Assembly (NCBI GenBank): GCA_021234155.1 | Contig: JAJEKV010000011.1 | Span: 250,001-314,000, forward strand | DNA length: 64,000 nucleotides | Source of the DNA: Isoetes taiwanensis | Taxonomy: Eukaryota > Streptophyta > Lycopodiopsida > Isoetales > Isoetaceae | Direction of reading: 5' to 3' | In this document: one piece after another, positions 1 to 11,838 of the stretch | Layout of the letters: the number at the start of each line of letters is the position of its first letter | How positions within the stretch are numbered: the stretch's first letter is position 1 | The notes under the pieces: model-generated | What the model saw: only the letters and a program-made list of their open reading frames with translations | Database searches by the model: none | What the model was told of the DNA's origin: nothing | Position numbers and translations under genes: made by a program

Positions 1-1319
1 CCATTTGGCGGATTCTTTAAAGATTTGTGCAAATTAAAAAATTATGTCGATGATACCGGTGTTAAGCGCCCCTCATCTTTTGTACTTTCTTTAGGTTCAG
101 CATTGTGTCCGGTCTCTTTCTCAAAAGTATGATTGCAAAGAAACATGTTTCATGCTACATTTTTCTTTGTTGGCATTCGGTGTATTAAGTAACTTAACTA
201 TTTTTCCTTTCTTTTCCTTTGCTTTTACTGTTGAGCAGTGCCAATAAAAGGTCAACGCGTTACTTTCATGCCCTAAAAACGGATCCTCGCTAGATGTTGA
301 TTGCAATGGAACTTGTGCACCAAATTTATCGGGTTCCCACCAGTAATCCAGAACCTCTTATATTTCTATTATATTCTAAGGGCAATCTGACATCCAGATA
401 CTTCGTTCTATTTCCATGACACCTAGAATACTTCGTCTATTTCCATATAATGTTTCCAAAATGTTTGTTGGCGTCTTGACTATACATTACCATTTTGACC
501 ATATTTTGATTTATCCCTTTGGATTCACTCAATTTTTATTATCTAGGAGTTATAAATTCCTATTATCTCAATAGCTTTTAATTGTATCCCTAAGGAATGT
601 TTTTGTCCTTCAAATATGAGTAACATGAATTTCTTTGCTTATTTATATTGTAATTTGAAGGTTGGGGCTCAATGCCCACAGAAGATATGCTACAAGAAAT
701 ATTGGAGAAGGTGGATATGGAGTTCTTAAAAAGAAGATGATATCTAATTTAATACGTTGTGCTAAAAATATGTGTTGCTTTTATGTTTTCTATTATAGCA
801 CAAGGCATTGGATTGTGTTAAGGAAATAGGTTCGGTGATTATTTTCAACACAAAGTCAAGGAAGGACGAGGAGGTTGAGGCTGTAAAGTAGCTTTAAGTT
901 GCTAGGTTATTATTTATACAACTATTACTTCAACATAATGTGTGCTTTGTTAATAGCGATGACTCTGATAAGTTAAAGGATTGGATATTTTCTTACTGAC
1001 TTAGATTTTGGACAAGCATGTGTATAGGAGGAATGATGGCGGTGAAAGAAGTTCACAAGATCCAAAAATGCACATGATGGCGCGCACACAGGGATGATTA
1101 AAAGATATTTTGTCCCTTAGAATTTACTTGCTTGCCATATGGGGCATTTACTATGTTGAAACCTTGTTTTATGAAAGGATTTTTTTTTTCACTACCTCAT
1201 ATCTTGTAACATGGAAATAATTTTAAAGCTAAAATCATTGGCTTATGGATATGCAATTGTGATTACATTTTTAACGTAAAGTTTGTTGTTTACATGGTGC
1301 TATGGTTGACACGAAAGTA
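1..1319. other. Intergenic DNA, no intact gene
   Basis: AT-rich sequence without an open frame of convincing length on either strand. The only coding-like trace is a short kinase-type glycine loop, listed separately. I see no RNA gene or clear repeat before the CACTA end begins around 1320. Confidence 0.5.
671..727 (+). pseudogene. Possible receptor-kinase glycine-loop fragment
   Basis: A plus-strand frame starting at 671 reads RRYATRNIGEGGYGVL, close to the ATP-binding loop of plant receptor-like kinases (usually ...FSxxNxIGEGGYGVVYxG). The frame runs on into sequence without the expected Val-x-Lys segment, and nothing nearby clearly continues a kinase. The 790-900 region has a Lys/Glu-rich stretch (KDEEVEAVK) weakly like the next kinase segment. 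This may be a decayed kinase exon or chance; the match is short. Confidence 0.25.
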
Positions 1320-1938
1320 TGTGAAATTTTAGTCACAACGGGTTTGATGATTGTGTTTAATTGATTGACGTAGAGTTACTTTTATTTTAGTCACTAAGTA
1401 TACCAAATCATTGTATTGGAATTGCCAAAATATACATGTCACCTTGGTTATTACATGACCACATATATGATGGAATGTTGACAAAATATATTTGTCATCT
1501 TGGTTATTAGATTGCCACAAATATGATAAAATATTGAACATATATTTGCTAATTATTTTATTTCAAGTATGTCGCTCTAGTGCCAAAAAACTTGATAATA
1601 TAATGCAATAAACTTCTTATAATGTTGGTAAAAATATTGATGCTATTTTGACAAAATAATGCACATAAACTTCTCTCAATATTAGTAAAAGCCTTGATGA
1701 TATTTTGACACTCGGATGTTGCAATATAGTTACAAATGGCTATTACGTCGACCGTTGTGGCAAATGATCAAGACGCAAGATTGATGCAATGGTTGTCACC
1801 GGGGTGACAACTTTGTGGCAAATGATCGCGTCATGTATAGTGTCAAGAAAGTGACAAGAATAGGAGTTTTGAAGGTTCCAGTTGTGTCAACAATTTTGAC
1901 GTTATACTTGACGATACAAGCACCCTTCTCTTGTAGTG
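1320..1938 (-). mobile_element. CACTA transposon terminal region (one end)
   Basis: The stretch ends at 1938 with TTGTAGTG, the reverse complement of the CACTACAA start typical of plant CACTA (En/Spm) elements; read outward to inward it is CACTACAAGAGAAGGG. Inward lies a run of diverged short repeats, as subterminal regions of this superfamily show. A ~60-bp unit containing TTGACAAAATATATTTGTCA and CTTGGTTATTA is repeated near 1426-1540, and another ~58-bp unit near 1611-1705. GTGGCAAATGATC occurs twice (about 1760 and 1815). The partner end is not recognisable in the window; it probably lies upstream of base 1. Confidence 0.55.
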
Positions 1939-3810
1939 AAACTAGGATCAACATGTTTATAACAGGATTCTAGAAAGAAAAGGATGGCCGGGGAATATTT
2001 ATAGCCCTTGGAACCTCAACTATCTTAAGGAATGGAAATGTAGCATAAACAAAATTATAATGCATGAAGTTTAGGAGGGTTCAACCCTGTCTGTGAAAGG
2101 TCCAATTTTTGTTGTCGATTCAATGGTTAGTCATTCAAGACGAACTTGTATTTGTGATATTCATACAAGAAATAAAAGGGTAGACAATATGCAAGTCGAA
2201 ATGTAACCTTGCAAATGAGCATAAAATGTTTAAGAAAAGATAATACCCATGGAAAACGATAACAGTGTGGCATGATTTTGGTACCAAAATAAATGATTGC
2301 TGGTTTAAGTGACATTGTTCAATTAGCTTTCTTTTCCATGTCCGAGCAAAACAGTTGTTACTTTAATGTTGATACTTCGCAACAAGTGATATTTGCTCAT
2401 GCCAATATGAGCAATTGTTATATCCAGTTGCAAAGACATACTCTCGTATAGAACACAATGCCGACTTAATCTCAAACACACAAACACAAAATACAAACAA
2501 AGAGGTTGTTAAGCGTAAAATTTATGTGTCAAGTTTTTTGCCATCCCTATATCAAGATATCATCACGCATGTCGGATATTCTTTCCGTGAATGTTTCATT
2601 CGAACAACTTATTCAAGAATGTTACCTTCTCCACATTTTTTCATTTTCCAAATTTCGAGGTTCATTAGTGCAGTGAGGCAAATCATTCACTCAAATCAAC
2701 ATGTATATTGCATTGAAACAAAATCATTTACATTGTTACAACATAGTCATTGCACTATTACAACAATTTCAAGATGAAACAAATTATACCGATTCGAAAA
2801 AACCACTTGCATTCAAAAACATCTTATAGAAAATCCAGATCTCATGTAAAATTCATAATTATACACAGAGGCAAATTTAACAAGCCAGAACTTTTGATTT
2901 ACTAATTAGAATGTATGTTGAGTTCGATTTACAATAAACAAGAAATAATATTGTTATGAAAACAAATAACTTCCTTTTAGTAGACTTGGCTAGTCGAAGC
3001 CTATTATTTTCCAAGTTTTTTTCCTATCTGCATGCCATGCCAAAATGTGGTTCCTCCCAACTGCAAAAGCTGATGTCCTAATTCTGGGGACAAAAAATTC
3101 ATATTGCATATGCTCAAGATGGAAAATTATAAAAAGCACTTCGAATGACATTAACATTCTTTATACTTGTAATAAACACGAATTTGCACTATGCAGTATT
3201 ATCAGTTTTGCATCAATTGCATGATTGCTACTACTGTAGAAGATGCATTTTTACTTGACGATGTTGCATTCATGCTCGAGGCGTTTGCAATGTTGAGAGA
3301 TATCAAATAAACTAATTTTACTTAGGCCAAATCAGTTAGTCTTGATGCTACGTTCCTTTCTTTGGATCAATTGATTTCAAAATTGGTGGCAATGTCTTTG
3401 TAGTGCAATGTCCAATGTAATAAATGTAAAACTATTTACAAAGCTTATAGGAGCACGTTTTTTGCAATTCCAAGGACGTAGCATTGTGTCACAAGACAAA
3501 ATATATGGTTCCATCATATGCAAGCCGATATGCCTTACACGAGAGGAAATATACTAATAGAAATTGACTCTACCATATGCAAGCAACTTATGTCTTACAC
3601 AAGATGGAATATATCAATCAATAGAAAATAATTCTATCATATACAAGGAGCATATGCAGTTCATCTGCAAGAGATAAAAGCTCAATACTTAAACTGGCCA
3701 AAACCTAGAAATCTATCTAATCATTACTGAAACCCCACATACAGCAAACAAGGTTACTTTCTTTAGTCATGAGCGAAATCCGTCACCATAAATCAATGTG
3801 AACTTGGATG
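1939..3810. other. Intergenic region downstream of receptor kinase
   Basis: No supported gene. The open frame at 2415-2777 (plus, 120 codons) has no recognisable motif and an AT-rich composition like its surroundings, so I leave it out as a gene. The stretch next to 3811 should contain the 3' UTR of the minus-strand receptor kinase. A short degenerate tandem repeat lies at 3512-3660. Confidence 0.5.
3512..3660. repeat. Degenerate ~62-bp tandem repeat, 2.4 copies
   Basis: Three successive units begin CATCATATGCAAGC, CCATATGCAAGC and TCATATACAAGG, each followed in the first two copies by TATG(C/T)CTTACAC(G/A)AGA(G/T)G and a run ending in ATTCTA/GACTCTA. Copies differ by substitutions and small indels, so this is an old local duplication. 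It lies about 150 bp beyond the kinase stop codon, possibly in its 3' flank. Confidence 0.5.
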
Positions 3811-6800
3811 TTACTTGGGCTCGATAAGTGTGGGAAGTTGGAATCCTCCACTGTAATCAAAAGATGCACGGGAGAACTGTGGTGGGCTAAGATCAATTTC
3901 CATATCTTGATCGTAGCTAGCCACTTCTGTTACCAAATGTTCAAGCTCTGCCACAACCTCGCTCATTCTAGGGCGAGGTTCTGCTGCATCATTCGCGCAT
4001 CTAAGAGCCAGTTTAACGTATGTCTCAAGCTCTTTAATCCCGGTAGTTCTTAAGGCGAGGATCCAGCAGATGAGTTACTTCATTTATCCCACCTTCCTTC
4101 AGTGCGTTCTTTACTTCACGAACAATGTACTTCCCTTCTATTATGGGTGGTTCAGCAGAGATGATCTCCAGCATAACAACTCCAAAGCTATAGACGTCGC
4201 TCTTTTCGGTCAGTTGTTGTGAGCTATAATATTCGGGATCTATGTAACCCTGCACGTTTTGTTATACTTCAGTCTTGATAAAAAGGAAGTATTTGAATTA
4301 GGTGCATACCATTGTTCCCTTCACTTGAGTAGAAACATGACTATCTTCAGAAGCAACCTTTGACAGACCAAAATCAGCCACCTTGGCCACGAATTTATCA
4401 TCCAGGAGAATATTTGTAGATTTGATGTCCCTGTGAATGATCGGAGGGTTGGCCATTTCATGTAGATACGCAATGCCTTTTGCAGAATTTGCAGCAATCT
4501 CTAGCCTCTCCTTCCAAGTCAAAGGAGGAGAGCCTGCAAAATTTCAAGGTCTCTCATTCAGATCTATTTAATCCTATTAGTGTTTAAGCATGAATATCTA
4601 ACCGTTTAGTCGATCCCGCAAAGTTCCATTTGGCATGTACTCATACACCAACATTTGCTCCTTTTCTTCACAACAGAATCCAAAGAGGCCAACTAGATTC
4701 TTGTGGTGCACACGGGATAGCAACTCTATTTCTGTTTTGAATTCTGGTGGACCTTGTAGACTCCCTGCTTCAGCTTTCTTGATTGCAACCACTTCTCCAG
4801 TTATTAATGTTCCTAAATACACCTGTAAGACAGCAAGTTAAGGACATTCAATAGGAGATAACTCATGAGAGCTATTCTAGCATTTACTACCTTTCCATAG
4901 CCTCCATGACCTATTTCCTTGCTTCCACTGAAGTTGTCTGTTGCCTTCTTAAGTTCAGCATATGTGAAGAATCTGGCCCCTTTTAACTGTGGACTGCTAG
5001 CACTTTTACTACCTGTTCCCAATGAATCATACAAATGAAAAGTTTTAAGGCACGTGCTACAAGTATCTCCATAAAAATTTTCAATATTTATTGTGTCAAG
5101 CCATTCAACCCTCATAAAATGCAAAAGGGCGTTGCAGTTCTTTGACCTGGGGTGTTTAAAAAGATAAAGAAATAGGCAGAAGCGAGCGGGATTAAGGCCA
5201 CACTTTAAGTTAGATGGGATTTCCTTCTTGTGATAATGATGTGTTAAAGATTCTACACGATGAGACAACTGAAGCAGATCTTGACCTAAATGGAGATACT
5301 ATATCAAACAGGATTATTTATACTATTATGCATTCACACAGGATCAAGATTTACCAAATTTTTTTGAGAGATTCGTCGCCTCAGTCCGCTGTTTTAAGGC
5401 ATAAATGCTGATACCAAGTATAATAGCAATTGCGGCTACCACGCCTACAACAATCCCAACCAAAGCTGCTCCATGTATTCCTTGGCTCTGCCTGCCTCCA
5501 CCTGTGAGCTTATGCATTAAACAGCGAAAGCAGCAGAAATTAAATAGACTAAACTGTATCTGAGTAAAACTTACCACCTAGTGGTGTTTTAATAATAGCT
5601 CGCAAGATGTATGGACCAAACTTCCCTAAACTAATTTCATGGTGTCTTATATTATAAGTAATTTGGCTAAACTCGTCATTAGTTAATAAATGCTCAGTTG
5701 TATTTGGAAACAAATACACTGTTGCTATTATCCTTGAATTTGGTGCTACTCTGCTATCATGCACCCATACTTGACCATTTTCCAGCTTAAGCGCTTTTTG
5801 CAGCACATTTGTAAGATTTTTCATTCTCTCCTCATTGAGGTCAGCATAAGGGGGAGAAGTCAGTAGTACTTCAATGATGTATGGATATTGGCATGTACAA
5901 GTGACTGGATTCTGAGTTTTCTGTGAACAGTCAATAAATTCGCAAGATGAACTAGGAGAATATACAGATGTGTTAGTGGAACCATTGGATGCATTGCACA
6001 CTTTGGCAGAGAGGTTATAATAAGTACTGTTACACACAGGATTTCCAAGCAGCCTGCACAATGAGAGACATAGTTTTAGCAGTTGAGAAAGCTAGGAACC
6101 AGTTTCCAAACACTCACGTAACAATAACCGTATTCCTTCCGAAGAAGACATCCGTAATGTCATTATTATCAAATTCAGCAATGCCCAATGCACTTGCTTG
6201 CGCAAAGTTCAGGGATCCATTCAAATGATTGTGCATAGCTGATCTGTCAAAATGTCAACTTTATGAAGTTAGGAAAGCAAGAATATCTACTAAGCCTTCA
6301 TTAATCGCAGAGCTAAGTAAGGTCAAATCGGATGGGTTTCCCTTAAAAACAATCATCAAGAGTGGATTCTCACTGACATGGACTCCAACGTTGAAGATTG
6401 AAGTATGGCTGGTGGAAATGTTCCAATCAAGTTGATCTTGTCGACATCGCTGTAGTAAAGATTAATAAATGTCAGCAACTTAGTTTGCATTGTTCTTCCA
6501 AACTTCATTGATAAAGCATTTGCTTACAGTGTAATTAAGGGTAACCTTCCAATAGATGGCGGGACCACTTGTGCATCAAATTTATTTAGTCCCAAGTCCC
6601 TGGGAAAAAGAAAGCATAAGAGGCATAGACAGAGAACGAACGGACATTGAAGATTTACTTACAATAATGTCAGATTTGTAAGATTAGAAAAATCTGGCAG
6701 AGGTCCACTCAGGAGGTTATTCCTAACATGTCTGTAAAACAAAAGACATAGTTAAGCATTCACAAATTTCAGCATATCATGCTCATTGTTTCACTTAAAA

Positions 6801-8296
6801 CAAATTGTGTTCTGCATTGCGTTCACAATGCTTTCAAAAGAAAGAGAAAGAAGTCGTGTGCCATCTTACATTTCTTGCAGAGCTCTGATGTTGTTGATAT
6901 TGCTTGGAATAGGACCAGAGAATTCATTATTCCCAAGCCTCCTGCAAAATAATGACGGAGGCAGACGTTATCATTAAGACATAAAAAGCTGTTATGGTCA
7001 GATGAGATGATTACAGGATCTGTAGGCTTTTAAAGTTTCCAATTTCTGATGGGATTGTTCCACTAAAGTTGTTACTATCCAGAAGCCTGACAACATGCGA
7101 AAACATGAAAATTAGTAATAATCAAATGGTAAGGAGAAACAGAGGAATTTCAATACTAATGAAAACTTACAAGTGCACAAGTTTAGGCAAAGAGCAAATT
7201 TCTTTTGGAAATTTGCCTGATAGGGAGTTGTTGTTGAAATGGCTGAGACGTCATTTCCAACAAATCATTATTTTATCAAAACATGGTTGTAATATTATAT
7301 GCACAGCATACTTACAAGTGACCTGCCTCTGTAAGATTGTCGAGGCCGACTGCATATTGAGTTGAGATTGGCAACTCACCCTGAAGAAGGTTCTCAGATA
7401 TGTCAAACCATGAAAGGTTTGGTAGGTTGCCTAAGCTGGGAGGTATGCTTCCTGTCAGATTATTTTTGTTCAATGCCCTGCCATGGGAGAAAAATGTAAC
7501 CATCAACCAGGAAATAAAATCAACGAACTTTTTGCCATGAGAAGGAGAGGGCTTACAAAAACTGCAAGGCCTTCAGATTACCAATTTCTCTAGGAATTGG
7601 ACCAGTAAAGCTACAAGCCTGCAGGTTACTGTATGCAGACACAAAGAATTAGACTAATGGATAGAAAAAGCCATACTAGGTCTAGAAACTCACATGGTCT
7701 CCAACTTCGTAAGGCTACCAATTTTTGAAGGTAAACCACCTGTAAGGCTTGGATTGAATGACAGATCCCTGTAATTTTATGTTAGCTCGTATATGGCTTA
7801 CAAACAGTGATAACAAGTCTTCCATACAACGTAGTAAGGCTTGCCAGTCCTCCAATAGCATGTGATAATGTTCCCTGGAGCCCAGATCTGAATAAATTCC
7901 TGAAAGAGAAAGAGAAAACCCAAGGCTGACAAATCCCAAAGGATGAAGTAAGAAACTGAGCCCCATATTAAAGGCATAGCTCAACTTACAGCTTCACAAC
8001 ATTGATGTTAGTAGAATCACAGGTAACACCTTTCCATTTTGATCCGCAGGGGTCGTCGCCATTCCATCCCAATTCTTTTGCATTTTTCCAGAGTTTGGCC
8101 ATTGCTTGTAGTGCAGTCACTGCAATGGAGATCACTATCATGGATCAGAAAAACAATTGTATCGATATTTTAGGGCAGGGATTTTGTCTTATCACTCACC
8201 ATCAGATTCCAAGGTCGATGCTACTGCTGGCTTCCAATACCAGATTAGCAGCACAAAGACTATTAAGGGACTAATATTCCCCAAGATTTTCCCCAT
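3811..8296 (-). CDS. LRR receptor-like kinase, subfamily VIII-1 (HPCA1-like), 19 exons, one frameshift
   Basis: Membrane receptor kinase. Exons (high to low): 8296-8200, 8119-7990, 7899-7828, 7768-7694, 7628-7557, 7477-7316, 7242-7171, 7086-7015, 6941-6870, 6731-6663, 6599-6528, 6449-6378, 6243-6118, 6053-5575, 5501-5355, 5012-4891, 4822-4603, 4533-4310, 4249-3811; all introns begin GT and end AG. The start is fixed by an in-frame TAA 15 nt upstream. Order: signal peptide (MGKILGN...VFVLLIW), LRR N-cap ([13 protein letters not shown]), repeats on 69-75-bp exons of uniform phase, LGNPVC hinge, juxtamembrane domain with four clustered Cys, transmembrane exon ([16 protein letters not shown]), kinase. 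Kinase motifs are intact: [26 protein letters not shown]. Total ~930 codons, near the ~950 of Arabidopsis HPCA1, a hydrogen-peroxide sensor (family knowledge). The open frame breaks near 4044-4052: a stop at 4034-4036 gives 856 residues, while the next frame continues kinase subdomain XI and the tail to TAA at 3811. Confidence 0.9.
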
Positions 8297-9756
8297 TGAT
8301 GCTGATGCCTGTTACTCAATTTGAAAAGATAAAAGCATGCTCTTTGTATATGCCCAATGCCAGCACCAAAGCTGCAAATGAGTAAAGAACGTAAGCTATC
8401 AGCTAAACCTAAAAGTCTCACCTCATTTCGTTTCATGTTGTGCCATACGTAACATACAAGAATTCGAGGAATAATATATTAACTGAACTGTGGTGAATGA
8501 GTTCAAACTCAGATTATGTAATTTGTGAATTGTATCAACGTAATCTAAATCAGGAAGTAAAACATAGAATCAAACAAGATCGAAGGGACAGGCATGGCCA
8601 TGGACTGAGTGACCCAAAATAAGGGAAATCATACAGCTTATGGATCACTGTAGAATGTCGACGACGGAAATTTTCCAATATAATTATGCGCAACATGTTG
8701 GGTAAAGTTGGAAAATGCGAATCCATGACGTATAATTAAGCTGTAATGAAGAGATCCGAAGGTCCACGGGGAGCTCGGCTTCCGGAAGTAGGCCAGACTG
8801 GACACTTCTGCCATTGCTTTGATATTGCGGCAAAAATGGTCGTGCGGTAGTTTTTTCGAATAGATCAGATGGAGAAACAGAAGGCCGCAGTTTGTAATGT
8901 GACGTTATCATGTATGTCTAAGTGGTTGTTTGGAAACAAATAAAACATAAGTCATTAAAACCATTGAAACATACAAAATAACTTACATAACAGAGCAAAA
9001 GCGCAAGAACACCGCAATTCAGAACACTAGGAGGAGTACCAGACAAGCCTGGTTTTAGCTGAAGGAGTACCAGAGAAGCCTGATTTTAGCTTTAAAAAGG
9101 AACCCAGACAGTGATTTCAAGCACTAAGTTAATTTTTGGAAAAAAACACAGGCTTCAGCAACGAATTCTTCTCCAAAATATGGGTTATCACAAAATGTTC
9201 CATTCTGCTATTTATCATCTGATTCTGCCTCTAAACTGGCCGAATTGGCTTCAGATTCTAATTCGCACTAGTTTGGTGGATGCACAGATCCCCTGGAGCT
9301 GCAATTGCTATGCGACACCGCAAAGTCATGCCGCAGATGGCCCTGCTCTAACACTTACCTTCCGGCAGTGAACCAAAAACAGAATTGGACTCCATAATTC
9401 CTGCCAGAAACAATCTCAGTCTGTGTAGTTTGAACCCCAGTAAAACCAAGAATAAACACAAACCAAGAACAACCGGTCATCCCCACAAAATTTCTTATTT
9501 GTGCCATGCATCAGAGCAGCTTTGTCGGCAAAGAAAATTATGTAGGAACAAATATAGAAGCCCAGGTGCTCCACCACCCTCCTTGCCATATCCAGACCAT
9601 TAAAAGCCAAATTATTTACGTCCCCACTATTTATGTTTTTCGCTACCATTCAACCAAATGTAGGAAATGATTTTTGGAACCTTAAACCTTGGTCCTTGCA
9701 AATTCTAGGGATCAGAACCTCCCAAATATTCTAGTAACCATAGTTGGGAGTTATCA
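8297..9756. other. Upstream region of the receptor kinase, no gene seen
   Basis: The part next to 8297 should hold the promoter and 5' leader of the minus-strand kinase, but I cannot place a TATA box or start site with confidence. Open frames at 8684-8911 and 9385-9649 show no family motif. A 31-bp direct duplication (GGAGTACCAGA(C/G)AAGCCTG) sits at 9031-9091. Confidence 0.4.
9031..9091. repeat. 31-bp direct tandem duplication
   Basis: Two adjacent copies of a unit containing GGAGTACCAGACAAGCCTG and TTTTAGCT; the second differs at about two positions. It looks like a local slippage or repair duplication with no evident function. Confidence 0.7.
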
Positions 9757-9800
9757 CACTAGTAGAGATAACCCTTGTTTGTCACGGTTTTTGTCACGCA
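9757..9800 (+). repeat. Putative CACTA-type left end
   Basis: CACTAGTAGAGATAACCC starts at 9757 and runs straight into TTGTTTGTCACGG and TTTTGTCACGC, the motif that recurs inverted and direct at 12600-12780. CACTA elements combine a CACTA start with subterminal repeats of this kind, so this may be the outer end of the element that contains the palindrome and the split gene at 13.1-23.9 kb. I could not find the matching end (expected ...CTCTACTAGTG) in the window. Confidence 0.45.
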
Positions 9801-9829
9801 AAATACACTATCATAACATATATATGTTC

Positions 9830-10045
9830 TTATGTTTATAACACTCAATCCGGCCGTTGATCCGAGATCCTACGGCTCACGTGGCTTTGGGACGTATCCT
9901 AATGTTTGTCGCGCTCAATCCGACCGTTGATCCGAGATCCTACGGCTGACGTGGCTTTGGGACGTATCCTAATGTTTGTCGCGCTCAATCTGACCGTTGA
10001 TCTGAGATCCTACAACTCACGTGGCTTTGGGACGGATCCTACGGC
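9830..10045. repeat. 70-71-bp tandem repeat, 3 copies
   Basis: Three consecutive units share CCGTTGATC(C/T)GAGATCCTA, then (G/A)CGTGGCTTTGGGACG(T/G)ATCCTA. A further direct copy of the first unit and its leader (CATATATATGTTCTTATG) sits in the loop of the large palindrome at about 11320-11400, and inverted copies lie in the arms, so the unit is shared across the whole structure. Confidence 0.75.
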
Positions 10046-10889
10046 CCGGATGGCTTGGAAGTTTGTTTGTAGATTATACAAGAAATTTAATGCGTCCTAC
10101 GGTGCATGTCCGAGTTTTAGCATGTTCCTATGCTGCAAGTTCTTGTCGTGCCCTACATTCTAAAAGAATCTTTTAAGAATACTCTAAATTCATAGATTCT
10201 CTAAGATTCTACCAAGGTTCTCTTAGAGGTTTCATGGAGATTCCTCTAAATTTTATAAGATTCCCTCTAGATTCCATTAGATTTCCGTAGATTCTCCAAG
10301 ATTCTATGAAGATTCCCCTAGATCCCCTTAGATTCCCTTAGATCCCTTTAGACTTTATGAGATTGCCCTAGGTTCCCTTACATTATATGAGATTCAAAGA
10401 GATTCTATAAAGATTCCCCTAGATACTCTAAGATTTCATCAACATTTTTTTAGATTCCCTTAGATTTTATGAAGATTCCCTTAAATCCCCCAGATTTTAA
10501 GAGATTCCCTTAGGCTTGTAAATATTTTCCTACATTCTCTTACATTTTATAAGATTTTCTTACTTTTTAGAACATTCTAAGACTTTCTGGAACATTCTAA
10601 GACTTTCAATATATTCTAGAACTTTCTGGAAGTATTTCCCTTACATTCCCATAGATTCCCCTACATTCTAGAACATTCTAAAACTTATTAGAACAATTTG
10701 GAACTTTCTGGAAGAATTTTCTTAGATCCCCTCCTAGATTCTCTTATGTTAAAGAACTTTCTAGAAGATTCTAGAACCTTCCAGAACATTCTAGAACTTT
10801 CTTGAACTAGCTAGAATGTTATAGTCTATTTTATCTTAATGGGAATATTACCCTTAAGTATATTTGAAACATAAACTATTCATAGAATT

Positions 10890-10965
10890 AATGCTTGGTC
10901 TAGTGGTTAGAATGGGGGGCTGGGGGGTTAATGGCCAAGGTTCGAATCCCTCACACAACATAAAA
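10890..10965 (+). repeat. tRNA-like (pol III A/B box) module in left arm
   Basis: TGGTCTAGTGGTTAGAATG resembles an A box and GGTTCGAATCCC, 33 nt further, is a perfect B-box sequence. The stem partners do not make a full cloverleaf with acceptor stem, so I treat it as tRNA-derived (SINE-like) rather than a tRNA gene. The same module lies inverted in the other arm. Confidence 0.5.
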
Positions 10966-11764
10966 TCTTTAAAAGCCTCTTAAGGAATGAGCATTCAACT
11001 TGGGCCGTAGGATCTTGGACCCGATCAAGGGTCGAGATCTCACCACTGACAATAATTAAAGCAACATGAACCATAGGATCTATTACATATAATTCCCAAA
11101 GTCATGTGCACCGTAGGATATGTGCCAAGCCACGTGAGCCGTAAGATCTCGGATCGACGATTAGGATCGAATCAACCTAGACCGTAGGATCGATTACATA
11201 TAATTCCCAAAGCCATGTGTACCGTAGGATGTGTCCCAAAGCAACGTGAGCCATAGGATCTCGGACCGACGATCAGGATCAAATCAACCTGGACCGTAGG
11301 ATCGCTTATATCATATCATAACATATATATGTTCTTATGTTTGTCCTCCTGAATCTGGCCGTTGATCCGAGATCCTACGGCTCACGTGGCTTTGGGACAT
11401 ATCCTACGGCCCAGATGGCTTGGGAGTTTGTGTCCGATTATATGTAAGCGATCCTACGGTCCAGGTTGATCTGATCCTGATCGTCGTTCCGAGATCCTAC
11501 GGCTCACGTTGCTTTGGGACACATTGCATATGGCTTTGGGAATTATATGTAATCGATCCTACGGTCTAGGTTGATCCGATCCTGATCGTCGATCCGAGAT
11601 CTTTTGGGAATTATATGTAATAGATCCTATGGCTCATGTTGCTTTAATTATTGTCACGTGGTGAGATCTTGACCCTTGATCGGGTCCAAGATCCTACGGC
11701 CCAAGTTGAATGCTCATCCCTTAGGGAAAGGCCTTTAAAATTTTTATGTTGTGTGAGGGATTCA

Positions 11765-11838
11765 AACCCTGAACATTGACCCCCCAACCCCTCATTCTAA
11801 CCACTAGACCAACATTAATTTCATAAATAATTTATGTT
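11765..11838 (-). repeat. tRNA-like module in right arm (inverted copy)
   Basis: On the minus strand this reads TTGGTCTAGTGGTTAGAATG and then GGGTTTGAATCCC, the counterpart of the left-arm module with a slightly decayed B box (GGTTCGAATCCC changed to GGTTTGAATCCC). It supports one ancestral sequence that was duplicated in inverted orientation. Confidence 0.5.

Noticed and set aside
1186-1200. CACTACCTCATATC as left end of the element ending at 1938
   Set aside because: It shares only CACTAC with the opposite terminus, and subterminal repeats do not adjoin it.
4635-4841. Plus-strand frames over the receptor kinase exons (also 3808-4053, 5989-6435 and 7069-7365)
   Set aside because: Antisense shadows of well-supported minus-strand exons.
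10890-11838. Functional tRNA genes
   Set aside because: A and B boxes are present but no acceptor stem or anticodon loop of proper shape can be drawn, and one copy has a changed B box.
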